The notes under the pieces are model-generated. The model saw only the letters and a program-made list of their open reading frames with translations. It made no database searches and had not been told where the DNA came from. Below, one piece after another: positions 52,520 to 60,924 of a stretch of DNA of 64,000 nt (the first letter of the stretch is position 1; the number at the start of each line of letters is the position of its first letter). The position numbers and the translations under genes are program-made. The DNA comes from Segetibacter sp. (GTDB lineage Bacteria > Bacteroidota > Bacteroidia > Chitinophagales > Chitinophagaceae): NCBI GenBank assembly GCA_028288485.1, contig JAQBNO010000110.1:86860-150859 (forward strand), in the 5' to 3' direction.

Positions 52520-54928
52520 TTAATTTCTCACTGGTTTCCCACTCTTCAGTACACTTTGAATTCTTTCCAAAGTCTTTCTTTCGCCGCATAAACTAAGGAA
52601 AGCTTCTCTTTCAAGATCTAATAAATATTGTTCGCTTACCAAAGTTGGTTCACTTAAATCACCACCACACATAACATAAGCAAGTTTGCGGGCAACTTTT
52701 GCATCGTGCTCCGTAGCATAATTCGCCCTCCACATTCCATTGATACCCGCATACAAAGCACCTAACGCCGAACGTCCCAAGACCTTGATATCTTTTCGCT
52801 GAACCGGGGTTACATAACCCTGGTCATACAATTCGACTACACTCTTTTTGGCTTCAAAAATCCTACGTCCGTGGTTCATTACAATTTCATCAAGGCCCTT
52901 TCTAAACACGCCTATTTCATATCCTTCAAAACCGCTCGTTGCAACTTTTGCAGTGGCTATATTAAAAAATCTTGCTTTTAAAGTGTTGGTTTCCGGTTCA
53001 TCTTCATGCATTTCGTCTGCTGCCCTAAGCACAAATTCTTTGGTACCGCCGCCGCCAGGAATAATGCCGACGCCTAACTCCACCAGCCCAATATAGGTTT
53101 CAGGTGAAGCACAAACTTTATCTGCGTGTAGGTTCATTTCACAGCCGCCGCCAAGCGTTAATCCATGTGGTGCTATAACTACTGGTACCGATGAATACCT
53201 CACCCGCATCATCGTATTTTGGAACATCCTTACGGCAAAATCAAGTTCGTCAAATTCCTGTTCTATGGCAAACATGAAGATCATCCCTACATTTGCCCCG
53301 GCGCTGAAGTTTGCTCCATCGTTGGCAATTACCAGTCCCTTGCTTCTCTCTTCAGCCAGCCCAATTGCTTTGTTGACACCTTCCAGCACTTCACTTCCGA
53401 TGCTGTTCATTTTTGTTTTCCATTCAAGGCCATAGACATCATTTCCAATGTCATAAACAGTACAGGCGCTGTTCTTCCAAACGGTCTTTTCTTTATAATT
53501 ATTGAGTATTATAAAAGCTTCACCACCGGGGATAGGTTTATATGTTTTTGAAGTTACATCATAATATAAGCGCTTTCCATTCTCAACTTTGTAAAAGGAA
53601 GTGGCTCCAGTTGCCAGCATTTCATTCACCCAGGTTGCTGTTTTGTATCCTGCGGCCTTCATGGCATCCAAGGTTTTCGGCACACCCAACAAGTCCCATG
53701 TTTCAAATGCACCAATCTCCCATCCAAAGCCTGCCATCATTGCGTCATCTATTCTGTATACCTCATCACTAATTTCCGGAATGCGGTGAGAAATGTAACT
53801 GAACAAATTGTAATGAAACTGCCTGTAAAATTCTCCTGCTTTATCCTGCCCTGCAGTCAGCATTTTTATCCTGGTCTTCAAATCTTCAATAGGCTTTGCA
53901 GCTTCAACACTTGCAAACTTTGGTTTTTGCCGCAGCCCATATTCCAAAGTCTGCAGGTTCAATACATGAATGTCTTTTTCACCTTTCTCATTCCTGGTCT
54001 CCATTTTCTTAAAAAATCCCTGGCCCGTCTTATCTCCCAGCCAGTTGTTTCCTGTTATCTTTTCCAGCCAGGAAGGGATCTTAAATATATCGATAGCTTC
54101 ATCGGTTTTACAATGATCCGCAACGCCTTTTGCCACCTTAACCAACGTATCAATACCCACCACATCGGCAGTGCGGAAAGTTGCTGATTTTGGACGGCCT
54201 ATAATTGGTCCTGTTAATGCGTCTACTTCGTCTATTGTCATGGCCATTTTATCAATTAAACGGAATATTGACATTATACTAAATACTCCAATCCTGTTTG
54301 CAATAAATGCCGGTGTGTCTTTAGCAAGAACAGTCGTTTTTCCAAGGAATACATCACCGTAACTCATTAGAAACTCAACAACTGCGGGATCGGTATATGG
54401 AGTAGGAATAATTTCTAGCAACCTCAAATAACGCGGCGGATTAAAAAAGTGGGTACCGCAAAAATGTTTTTTAAAATCATCGCTTCGGCCTTCCGCCATC
54501 ATATGAATAGGAATACCAGAAGTGTTGCTCGTTACCAAGGTTCCCGGCTTTCTAAACTTCTCTACTTCATTAAAAACTGATTGCTTTATGTCCAGCCTTT
54601 CCACAACAACCTCAATTACCCAATCATAACCCGCGATGTCTTTCATGTTATCAGTAAAGTTGCCGGTGGTAATACGCTTAGCAACATCTTTTGTATAAAC
54701 AGGAGAAGGATTACTTTTAAGAGCAGCAGCTAAAGCATCATTTACAATTCGATTCTTTACGGCCGGATGTTCAATACTTACACCTTTGGCCTGTTCCGCA
54801 GCAGTTAATTCTTTTGGGGCTATATCCATTAGTAATACCTGTAAGCCAACACCTGCGAAATGACAGGCGATACGGCTTCCCATTACACCGCTACCTAGAA
54901 CTGCTACTTTTTTAATCGTTCTTTTCAT
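52520..54928 (-). CDS. 3-hydroxyacyl-CoA dehydrogenase / enoyl-CoA hydratase fusion
   Basis: This 802-residue protein starts at the ATG at 54928 (MKRTIKKVAVLGSGVMG); a start 18 codons upstream adds a basic stretch unlike the family. Residues 1-330 are the NAD-binding dehydrogenase (GSGVMG at 12-17, THFFNPPRYLRLLEI). Residues about 500-720 are a crotonase domain (LTLGGGCEMNLHAD, ELGVGIIPGGGGTKEF). The order, dehydrogenase first, is opposite to E. coli FadB. It acts in beta-oxidation; a thiolase partner is not in the window. Confidence 0.9.
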   Translation of the reverse strand: MKRTIKKVAVLGSGVMGSRIACHFAGVGLQVLLMDIAPKELTAAEQAKGVSIEHPAVKNRIVNDALAAALKSNPSPVYTKDVAKRITTGNFTDNMKDIAGYDWVIEVVVERLDIKQSVFNEVEKFRKPGTLVTSNTSGIPIHMMAEGRSDDFKKHFCGTHFFNPPRYLRLLEIIPTPYTDPAVVEFLMSYGDVFLGKTTVLAKDTPAFIANRIGVFSIMSIFRLIDKMAMTIDEVDALTGPIIGRPKSATFRTADVVGIDTLVKVAKGVADHCKTDEAIDIFKIPSWLEKITGNNWLGDKTGQGFFKKMETRNEKGEKDIHVLNLQTLEYGLRQKPKFASVEAAKPIEDLKTRIKMLTAGQDKAGEFYRQFHYNLFSYISHRIPEISDEVYRIDDAMMAGFGWEIGAFETWDLLGVPKTLDAMKAAGYKTATWVNEMLATGATSFYKVENGKRLYYDVTSKTYKPIPGGEAFIILNNYKEKTVWKNSACTVYDIGNDVYGLEWKTKMNSIGSEVLEGVNKAIGLAEERSKGLVIANDGANFSAGANVGMIFMFAIEQEFDELDFAVRMFQNTMMRVRYSSVPVVIAPHGLTLGGGCEMNLHADKVCASPETYIGLVELGVGIIPGGGGTKEFVLRAADEMHEDEPETNTLKARFFNIATAKVATSGFEGYEIGVFRKGLDEIVMNHGRRIFEAKKSVVELYDQGYVTPVQRKDIKVLGRSALGALYAGINGMWRANYATEHDAKVARKLAYVMCGGDLSEPTLVSEQYLLDLEREAFLSLCGERKTLERIQSVLKSGKPVRN

Positions 54929-55224
54929 ATAATGTTTTTTTCTCAGCAAGTATTTGTGATGCTTGGGAGTAAATCTCAACAATCAAAAATTAGTTAGCTA
55001 AACAACTATTATTATCGAAGATACTGTTTTTACAAAATCAATGGTAATTGAAACGCTTTTAATTTTCGCCGAATACGCGAATAAACTGATACCGATAAGC
55101 AGTCAATATTGTGAATGCAAGCTCAAAAGCACCGCACCACAATAGTACCGTGGAGAATTGATATAAAATGTTCCCTACACACTATTTTAGGCGTTTTTCA
55201 TAGTCCACCCGGATTGAGGTTTTT

Positions 55225-55350
55225 TTGGTTTTTGATACCAACTTCAGCACAGACAGGCACCATCGTTGCCAAGCTCAGTTCAACTCTTGGTTATAAATTG
55301 AACTGAGTGTAGCAGTTTACCGTGAGTAAAGCCGAAGGGTTGCAATCACT
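55225..55350 (+). repeat. Dispersed bipartite repeat, long form with a strong internal hairpin
   Basis: TTTTTTTGGTTTTTGATACC, spacer, CATCGTTGCCAAGCTCAGTT (55261-55280), then a hairpin with arms CTCAGTTCAA and TTGAACTGAG and a GCCGAAGGGTTGCAATC ending. It is the long form whose central part has drifted while keeping the pairing. Confidence 0.75.
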
Positions 55351-55398
55351 TTATCAAAAAACCACTGTTCAGCAAGCTTAGTTGAAACATGTGGTTTT

Positions 55399-55490
55399 CT
55401 CATTGAACATTGGAAATTGGTATTGGAAAATTGTGCGTTTAAATATGCGTAAAGTATTCTTAACGTTCAATAGCCAATTTTCAATAGTAG
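55399..55490. repeat. Phrase-like repeat with inverted halves
   Basis: CTCATTGAACATTGGAAATT, GGTATTGGAAAATTG and, on the far side, TTCAATAGCCAATTTTCAAT. The halves pair imperfectly (TATTGGAAAATTG with CCAATTTTCAATA). The rest of 54929-55224 holds nothing I can name. Confidence 0.55.
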
Positions 55491-55517
55491 ATGCTAAAAG
55501 AAGACTTAAGTACTACC

Positions 55518-55565
55518 AGTAAAAGTGAGTGACACTAGCTGTCCCGTTCACGGAACAATGTCGAA
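55518..55565 (-). repeat. Degenerate copy of the dispersed repeat after metG
   Basis: On the minus strand TTGTTCCGTGAACGGGAC, a short spacer, then GTGTCACTCACTTTTACTGG. It is 3' of metG on the same strand. Confidence 0.55.
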
Positions 55566-55730
55566 AAAAGTTAAAAAGCCCGCTCCATAAACTTTACTAA
55601 ACTCCGAATTCCTCAGTTTTATGGGGAAAGAAAAAACCAGAACATTAAAACGTACTTGCGGGGGGACTCGAGGGTGGAGAAGCTATTCGGAGAAGGAATT
55701 AAGAGTATCTACCCGTTATGATAAAGCATT

Positions 55731-55762
55731 AAAAAAGCCGTGGAAAAATCCGCGGCTTTTTA
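55731..55762. terminator. Terminator after metG
   Basis: AAAAAAGCCGTGGA, loop, TCCGCGGCTTTTTA; one mismatch. It lies 15 bases beyond the metG stop. Confidence 0.85.
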
Positions 55763-55776
55763 ATTAAGTGTTGCTG

Positions 55777-57966
55777 TTAGCTTACGCCACTTCCCGCATC
55801 TATCTTTTGCTCGGGGTTTATAAAATGTAATTTTCCTGAAGCATCTTCAGCCATCAGGATCATGCCATTACTTTCTATTCCCCTCATTTTTCGTGGTGCA
55901 AGGTTTACAACTACCGTTACCTGCTTCCCAACAATTTCTTCAGGTTGAAAATGTAACGCGATCCCCGAAACTATCGTTCTTGTTTCAAAACCTAAATCTA
56001 TTTGCAACTTTAAAAGCTTATCTGCTTTCTGCACTTTTTCTGCACTAACAATGGTCCCAACTTTCAGGTCGATCTTTGCAAAGTCGTCGAAAACGATTTC
56101 GGGTTTTGTTTTAGTTACCGGTTCCCCGTTACCTGTTTCCTGTTGAACTACATTTGATGTTGTTTCCGCGCTAACGGTAACCGGCAACTGGGAACTGGCA
56201 TCTTGCTTCTTTTCTTCTTCCACTTTTTGTGTTTTTGCTTTTAATTTTTCTAATTGTGCAGTGATCTCAGAATCTTCTATTTTTCTGAATAATATTTGTG
56301 GTTCGCGAAGGCTGTACCCTACACTCAACAACTTAGGCTTCCCTGCATTTTCCCAATCCAGCATCTTGTCAACCACCTTCATCATGTAGCATAATCTCTT
56401 TGCCGTAAAAGGAAGAAACGGGTTCATGAGAATAGCAAGGTTTGCAGTTAACTGTAAGCAAACGTGCATGCAATTATCAATTTTTTCCTGAGCTTCCGTT
56501 GTCGGTTGTCCGTTGTCTGTCGTTTGCCTCGCAACTATCCACGGTTGCTTATCCTGCATGTATTTGTTTCCTTTCCGGGCAAGATCAATTACTTCGTATT
56601 GAGCATCCCTAAACTTATAGGTCTCAATAAGATTTTCGATTTTCGATTTTGAATTTTCAATTTCCGCGAACATCGCCTTATCGGCATCATCAATGACATC
56701 AGCATGCAAAGGCGGTACTTTCCCTTTACACAACTTATGCATTAGTACAAAAGTTCGGTTAACAAAGTTTCCTAAAATACTTCCCAATTCGCTATTATTT
56801 GCATCCTGGAAACCTTTCCAGGTAAACTCGCTGTCCTTTGTTTCAGGAGAAATGGTGGTAAGGTAGTAACGTAACACATCAGCCATGCTTTCACCATTCT
56901 CTTTCTTGATCCAGTCGTTGATATATTCGTCCATTTCAATGCTCCAGCCGCGGCTGGTGCTCATTTTATCACCTTCCAAATTCATAAACTCGTTTGCAGG
57001 AACATTTTCAGGTAATATATCACCGTGCAATCTCAACATCACCGGGAAAATAATGCAATGAAAAACAATGTTATCCTTACCAATGAAATGAACAAGTTTG
57101 GTGTCTTTATCCTGCCAGTACGGCTTCCAGTCTTTGCCATTGTCTAATGCCCATTGCCGGGTAGCACTTATATAACCAATGGGCGCATCAAACCAAACGT
57201 ATAATACTTTCCCTTCGGCTTCGGGAAGCGGAACTTTAATTCCCCAGTCGAGGTCGCGGGTTACTGCTCTTGGTTGCAGGCCTGCATCCAACCAGCTTTT
57301 GCATTGGCCCAACACGTTTGCTTTCCAGTCATCTTTGTGTTCCTGCAAGATCCATTCACGCAAAAAATCTTCATGCTTGTTTAATGGTAAATACCAGTGT
57401 GTAGTTGCCTTTTTTACAGGAGCATTCCCGCTTAAAGTACTACGGGGATTGATTAACATTTCCGGACTTAACGAAGTACCGCATTTCTCGCACTGGTCGC
57501 CAAAAGCATTGGTGTAACCACAAACGGGGCAAGTGCCAACAATGTAACGGTCTGCTAAAAATGACTTGGCTTCTTCGTCGTAAAACTGCTCGGTTTCCTT
57601 TTCTTCAAGGTCTCCCTTTTCATTTAAAGCGGTGAAAAATTCCTGCGTCGTTTCGTGATGAATAGGCGCAGAGGTACGATGATAAATGTCGAAACTAATT
57701 CCCAGGTCGTTAAAGTTCGATTTGATTATTTCATGGTACTTATCCACAATGGCTTTTGGCGTTGTGCCTTCTTTCATTGCCTGTATAGTAATGGCAGCGC
57801 CATGTTCATCGCTTCCGCAAACGTATAATACATCACGCTTTTGTGCCCTCAAATACCTTACATAAGTATCTGCAGGAATATAAGCGCCGGCAAGGTGACC
57901 AATATGTTTCAACCCGTTTGCATAGGGCAAAGCCGATGTAATTGTATATCTTTTAGGTAAATTCAT
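55777..57966 (-). CDS. metG: Methionyl-tRNA synthetase with C-terminal tRNA-binding domain
   Basis: This 729-residue enzyme charges tRNA-Met. HIGH is at 21-24, the zinc knuckle has Cys146, Cys149, Cys159 and Cys162, and the KMSKS motif appears as KMSTS at 334-338. An OB-fold tRNA-binding domain follows (about 626-729, DFAKIDLKVGTIVSAEKVQK). Three linker stretches have repetitive, phrase-like DNA: EIENSKSKIENLIE (435-448), QTTDNGQPTTE (481-491) and QLPVTVSAE to GNGEPVTKTK (593-621). They lie in or beside surface helices and the inter-domain linker, and look like repeat DNA absorbed in frame. Confidence 0.95.
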   Translation of the reverse strand: MNLPKRYTITSALPYANGLKHIGHLAGAYIPADTYVRYLRAQKRDVLYVCGSDEHGAAITIQAMKEGTTPKAIVDKYHEIIKSNFNDLGISFDIYHRTSAPIHHETTQEFFTALNEKGDLEEKETEQFYDEEAKSFLADRYIVGTCPVCGYTNAFGDQCEKCGTSLSPEMLINPRSTLSGNAPVKKATTHWYLPLNKHEDFLREWILQEHKDDWKANVLGQCKSWLDAGLQPRAVTRDLDWGIKVPLPEAEGKVLYVWFDAPIGYISATRQWALDNGKDWKPYWQDKDTKLVHFIGKDNIVFHCIIFPVMLRLHGDILPENVPANEFMNLEGDKMSTSRGWSIEMDEYINDWIKKENGESMADVLRYYLTTISPETKDSEFTWKGFQDANNSELGSILGNFVNRTFVLMHKLCKGKVPPLHADVIDDADKAMFAEIENSKSKIENLIETYKFRDAQYEVIDLARKGNKYMQDKQPWIVARQTTDNGQPTTEAQEKIDNCMHVCLQLTANLAILMNPFLPFTAKRLCYMMKVVDKMLDWENAGKPKLLSVGYSLREPQILFRKIEDSEITAQLEKLKAKTQKVEEEKKQDASSQLPVTVSAETTSNVVQQETGNGEPVTKTKPEIVFDDFAKIDLKVGTIVSAEKVQKADKLLKLQIDLGFETRTIVSGIALHFQPEEIVGKQVTVVVNLAPRKMRGIESNGMILMAEDASGKLHFINPEQKIDAGSGVS

Positions 57967-57995
57967 TATGTACTTAGCTTTTATTCTCTACTCAT

Positions 57996-58023
57996 CATCG
58001 TTGTGTCACTCACTTGTACTGCA
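57996..58023 (+). repeat. Partial copy of the dispersed repeat in the metG leader
   Basis: CATCGTTGTGTCACTCACTT is followed by GTACTGCA. Only the right half is present; the left half would overlap the metG start. It is opposite to metG and lies in its likely 5' leader. Confidence 0.85.
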
Positions 58024-58062
58024 AAGCACTGGGGAGCAAATCAAAAAACAAGTAAAGGGCTG

Positions 58063-58070
58063 CAAAAATA
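58063..58070 (-). promoter_or_regulatory. Putative -7 element of metG
   Basis: On the minus strand TATTTTTG. Transcription would start near 58056, giving a leader of about 90 bases that includes the repeat at 57996-58023. Confidence 0.45.
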
Positions 58071-58102
58071 ACTAATAAGGCGGGATGCGGGAAATGAAGT
58101 TC

Positions 58103-58275
58103 TTATTGGAGGTTTTCGGGAGGTGGTATTTGGAGGTCTTTACAAATTTTTCGAACAAGATTATTTTTTACTGCTTTGTGTCCAGGAACTGCATAAATTT
58201 TCTTGTTAATTTCATTTTGGAAAATTGAATGATTCCCACCTCTCTAATTAACCTGCAACTACAGTTATTCAAATA
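58103..58275 (-). pseudogene. hicA: Broken HicA-type toxin gene
   Basis: On the minus strand one frame reads CSCRLIREVG; after a one-base shift the next reads NHSIFQNEINKKIYAVPGHK and then LVRKICKDLQIPPPENLQ to TAA (58103-58105). HicA proteins of this type contain the segment REGGNHSIYxN...VPRH...RKICKDLGI, including the catalytic histidine in GNHS. The frameshift falls right before GNHS and no intact start is seen. It lies just downstream of the hicB-like remnant. Confidence 0.7.
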
Positions 58276-58298
58276 ACGGGGGAAATTGCTTGTTTTTA

Positions 58299-58525
58299 TT
58301 AAACCAAATTAAGGCTTTCCCTGATTACTTTTTTATCTTGCTGATCTTGTCTCGAAAGCATACTGAGTGTTTCCAATATCACCTCAAGCGCCTCTGCAAG
58401 GTCTGCTTTTGCTTCTTCCCGTGTTTCTCCCTGCGAATTTACCCCCGCAATTTCTTCAAATAAGAAATGTAACCTCCTTCCGGCGCCTCCTCAAATACTG
58501 CTGTTAATTTCAATGACACTTTCAT
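58299..58525 (-). pseudogene. hicB: Frameshifted HicB-type antitoxin gene
   Basis: The ATG at 58525 opens MKVSLKLTAVFEEAPEGGYI and runs into a stop at LRG. Restoring one T in the run TATTTGAAG gives FEEIAGVNSQGETREEAKAD, LAEALEVILETLSML and an end at TAA (58299-58301). The GGY(I/T)...LPGVxTQGET-EEA...NLxEAL pattern is that of the HicB family fold. The total length is 227 bases, one short of a whole number of codons. Together with the hicA remnant it is a dead antitoxin-toxin pair. Confidence 0.75.
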
Positions 58526-58662
58526 GCAAATTATTTCTTTTAATGAAATTACTTTAGGTAACGAAAGGTGAGGTAAAATCAATTTTAACAGCTAAAACCC
58601 CCAAAAGGCAGGTAACACTATAGTAAGAACCAGTTGAAAAAGCTCCTCCGTGCACTGCAGAT

Positions 58663-58722
58663 GAACGGATTGCGACGCAACGATGACGCCATAAAATGCA
58701 CATGCTGGTACCAAAAGAATTC
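58663..58722 (-). repeat. Dispersed bipartite repeat (copy 19)
   Basis: On the minus strand: TTCTTTTGGTACCAGCATG, spacer, CATCGTTGCGTCGCAATCCG, TTCATC. It is one of the cleanest examples of the left box GGTACCAGC. No minus-strand gene lies immediately before it. Confidence 0.92.
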
Positions 58723-58828
58723 ATACATCTTGTATAAGAACCGCTCATAAATCTACTTCTGTCTCCCAGCCAAAAACTGTTGGCTACGTAAATACATTCC
58801 CTAATTTTAATATCTATATTACTGCTGT

Positions 58829-59896
58829 ATGAACAGGAAAAGTTTTTTAAAATCTGTAGTTTCTACCGGTGTAGGCTCGCTTATTCTTAACAAGGGATTT
58901 GCATCTCCAACGAATGAAGTAGGAGGTGCGGCTCCTGTCATTATTCCACCTTATTTAAAAGCAGGGGATACTATTGGCATCACCTGCCCGGCCGGTGCTG
59001 TAGACCTTGCAACAATGGAGTGTTGCTGTTATGCCCTTGAAAAATGGGGGCTAAATGTAAAATTGGGTAAAACTGTCGGAAAACGTTGGCAGCGCTTTGC
59101 CGGAACAGACCAGGAAAGGCTGGAAGACTTCCAGGAACTACTTGATGATGAAACAGTAAAAGCGATCATTTTTGGCAAAGGGGGCTACGGAACCATGCGT
59201 ATAATTGATAAGATTAATTGGGATAAATTTAAAAAGCAACCGAAATGGCTGGTGGGCTACAGCGACCTTACAGTTGTTCACCTGCATGTACATTCGAATT
59301 TAAATATTTGCACGATCCACGGAAATATGAGCAACGGTTTTAGCGATGACCCTTATGATGCTGCGGCCCTTAGCCTTTACCAGGTTCTGTTCGGAGATAA
59401 GACGGAATATAGTCTGAAGAGTTTTGAAATGAACCGGACAGGCAGCGCAAGCGGAATACTCGTTGGAGGAAACCTGACATTGGTTAATGCATGCACTGCA
59501 AGCAAAAGCGATATAAATACGAACGGCAAAATACTGCTTATAGAAGACGTACGCGAATTTAAATATAACATCGACCGGATGATGATGAGCCTTAAAAGAT
59601 CGGGGAAACTGGATAAGTTAGCCGGCCTGGTCGTTGGAGAATTTACTGCGAGCCGCAATGACGAGGAAGACACTTTCGACATGAGGATTGAAGATATCAT
59701 TTATGATAAGGTGAAGGAGTACGACTATCCGGTGTGTTTCCATTTTCCTGCAGGGCATATTGCTGACAACCGTGCACTGAAAATAGGAATGAACTATGAA
59801 TTACGTGTTGGGAGAGAAATGGCAACCCTGGAGGAAACTGTAATGGAAACTCCATCCGGGTCAGTTGTTACTGGTTCAAATATCTCTGTTAATTAA
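58829..59896 (+). CDS. S66 family LD-carboxypeptidase, probably exported
   Basis: This 355-residue serine peptidase trims the terminal D-alanine from muropeptide tetrapeptides. The catalytic set is visible: Ser144 in VGYSDLT, Glu239 in LLIEDVREF and His310 in FPAGHIADN. The N-terminus MNRKSFLKSVVSTGVGSLIL resembles a Tat-type signal but has RK instead of RR, so the route is uncertain. It is the first of two paralogues in tandem, 76 bases apart. Confidence 0.88.
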   Translation: MNRKSFLKSVVSTGVGSLILNKGFASPTNEVGGAAPVIIPPYLKAGDTIGITCPAGAVDLATMECCCYALEKWGLNVKLGKTVGKRWQRFAGTDQERLEDFQELLDDETVKAIIFGKGGYGTMRIIDKINWDKFKKQPKWLVGYSDLTVVHLHVHSNLNICTIHGNMSNGFSDDPYDAAALSLYQVLFGDKTEYSLKSFEMNRTGSASGILVGGNLTLVNACTASKSDINTNGKILLIEDVREFKYNIDRMMMSLKRSGKLDKLAGLVVGEFTASRNDEEDTFDMRIEDIIYDKVKEYDYPVCFHFPAGHIADNRALKIGMNYELRVGREMATLEETVMETPSGSVVTGSNISVN

Positions 59897-59972
59897 CGGT
59901 GGACAAACTGCCCGTTTTTTATAACTACGTCTCCCGTTTATTTACCTATAAGTTTTGTTGTATTATTGCCCC

Positions 59973-60881
59973 ATGGCAATAATTCCTCCTTATTTAGTAA
60001 AAGGCGATACAATAGGTATTGTATGTCCTGCGGGTTATATGCCCTTTGAAGAGGCACAAACCTGTATTTCAGTGTTGCAGGAATGGGGTTATAAAGTAAA
60101 GACCGGGTTTACGCTGGGCAATCAACTTAATTATTTTTCAGGCACCGATGATGAGCGACTTTCGGATTTGCAACAGATGCTCGATGACGAGTCGATACAA
60201 GCTATTTTATTTGGCCGCGGCGGCTATGGAGTGGGAAGAATAATAGACAGGCTGAATTTCAAAAAATTTAAAAAAAGACCAAAGTGGCTGATTGGCTACA
60301 GTGATATTACGGTTTTACACTCGCACATATTTAGCCGTTATAAAATTGCTTCACTTCATTCGCCTATGGCGGCAGCTTTTAATGATGATGAGTTTAAAAA
60401 TGAATACATTCAATCACTACGGAAAGCATTTGCAGGCAAAAAGGCAAAATATTCCTGCAACGCCCATAATTATAATAACCCGGGAACAGTTACAGGAGAG
60501 TTAGTTGGAGGTAACTTATCATTGCTGGCACATTTGGTAGGAACGCCCTCTGATATCAATACAAAAGGTAAAATTTTATTTATCGAGGATATTGGAGAAT
60601 ATATTTACAACACCGACAGAATGTTGTACCAGTTAAAACGCAGCGGAAAACTCGATCGACTTGCAGCCTTAATTATTGGCAGTTTCACCAACGCAAAAGA
60701 CACTGTTATTCCTTTTGGCCAAGATGTTTACGATGTTATTCATGATGTAGTAAAAGACTTTAAATTCCCGGTTTGCTTTGCTTTCCCCGTGGGCCATACG
60801 AGGGAAAATTATCCTTTAAAAATTGGCGTTGAGTATAAGCTGAATGTAGGGAAGAACAAAGTTACTTTGCACGAAAATTAA
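59973..60881 (+). CDS. S66 family LD-carboxypeptidase, cytoplasmic paralogue
   Basis: The ATG at 59973 gives 302 residues beginning MAIIPPYLVKGDTIGIVCPA; an in-frame TTG six codons upstream is less likely. The catalytic residues are Ser110 (IGYSDIT), Glu205 (LFIEDIGEY) and His275 (FPVGHTREN). There is no signal peptide, so it probably works on recycled muropeptides in the cytoplasm. It clearly arose by duplication with the preceding gene (shared GKGGYG/GRGGYG, PKWLVGYSD/PKWLIGYSD, LKRSGKLD). Confidence 0.9.
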   Translation: MAIIPPYLVKGDTIGIVCPAGYMPFEEAQTCISVLQEWGYKVKTGFTLGNQLNYFSGTDDERLSDLQQMLDDESIQAILFGRGGYGVGRIIDRLNFKKFKKRPKWLIGYSDITVLHSHIFSRYKIASLHSPMAAAFNDDEFKNEYIQSLRKAFAGKKAKYSCNAHNYNNPGTVTGELVGGNLSLLAHLVGTPSDINTKGKILFIEDIGEYIYNTDRMLYQLKRSGKLDRLAALIIGSFTNAKDTVIPFGQDVYDVIHDVVKDFKFPVCFAFPVGHTRENYPLKIGVEYKLNVGKNKVTLHEN

Positions 60882-60924
60882 AAACATCTCCCTATAGATT
60901 ATCGGCGTTCTATAACTTTTAAGT

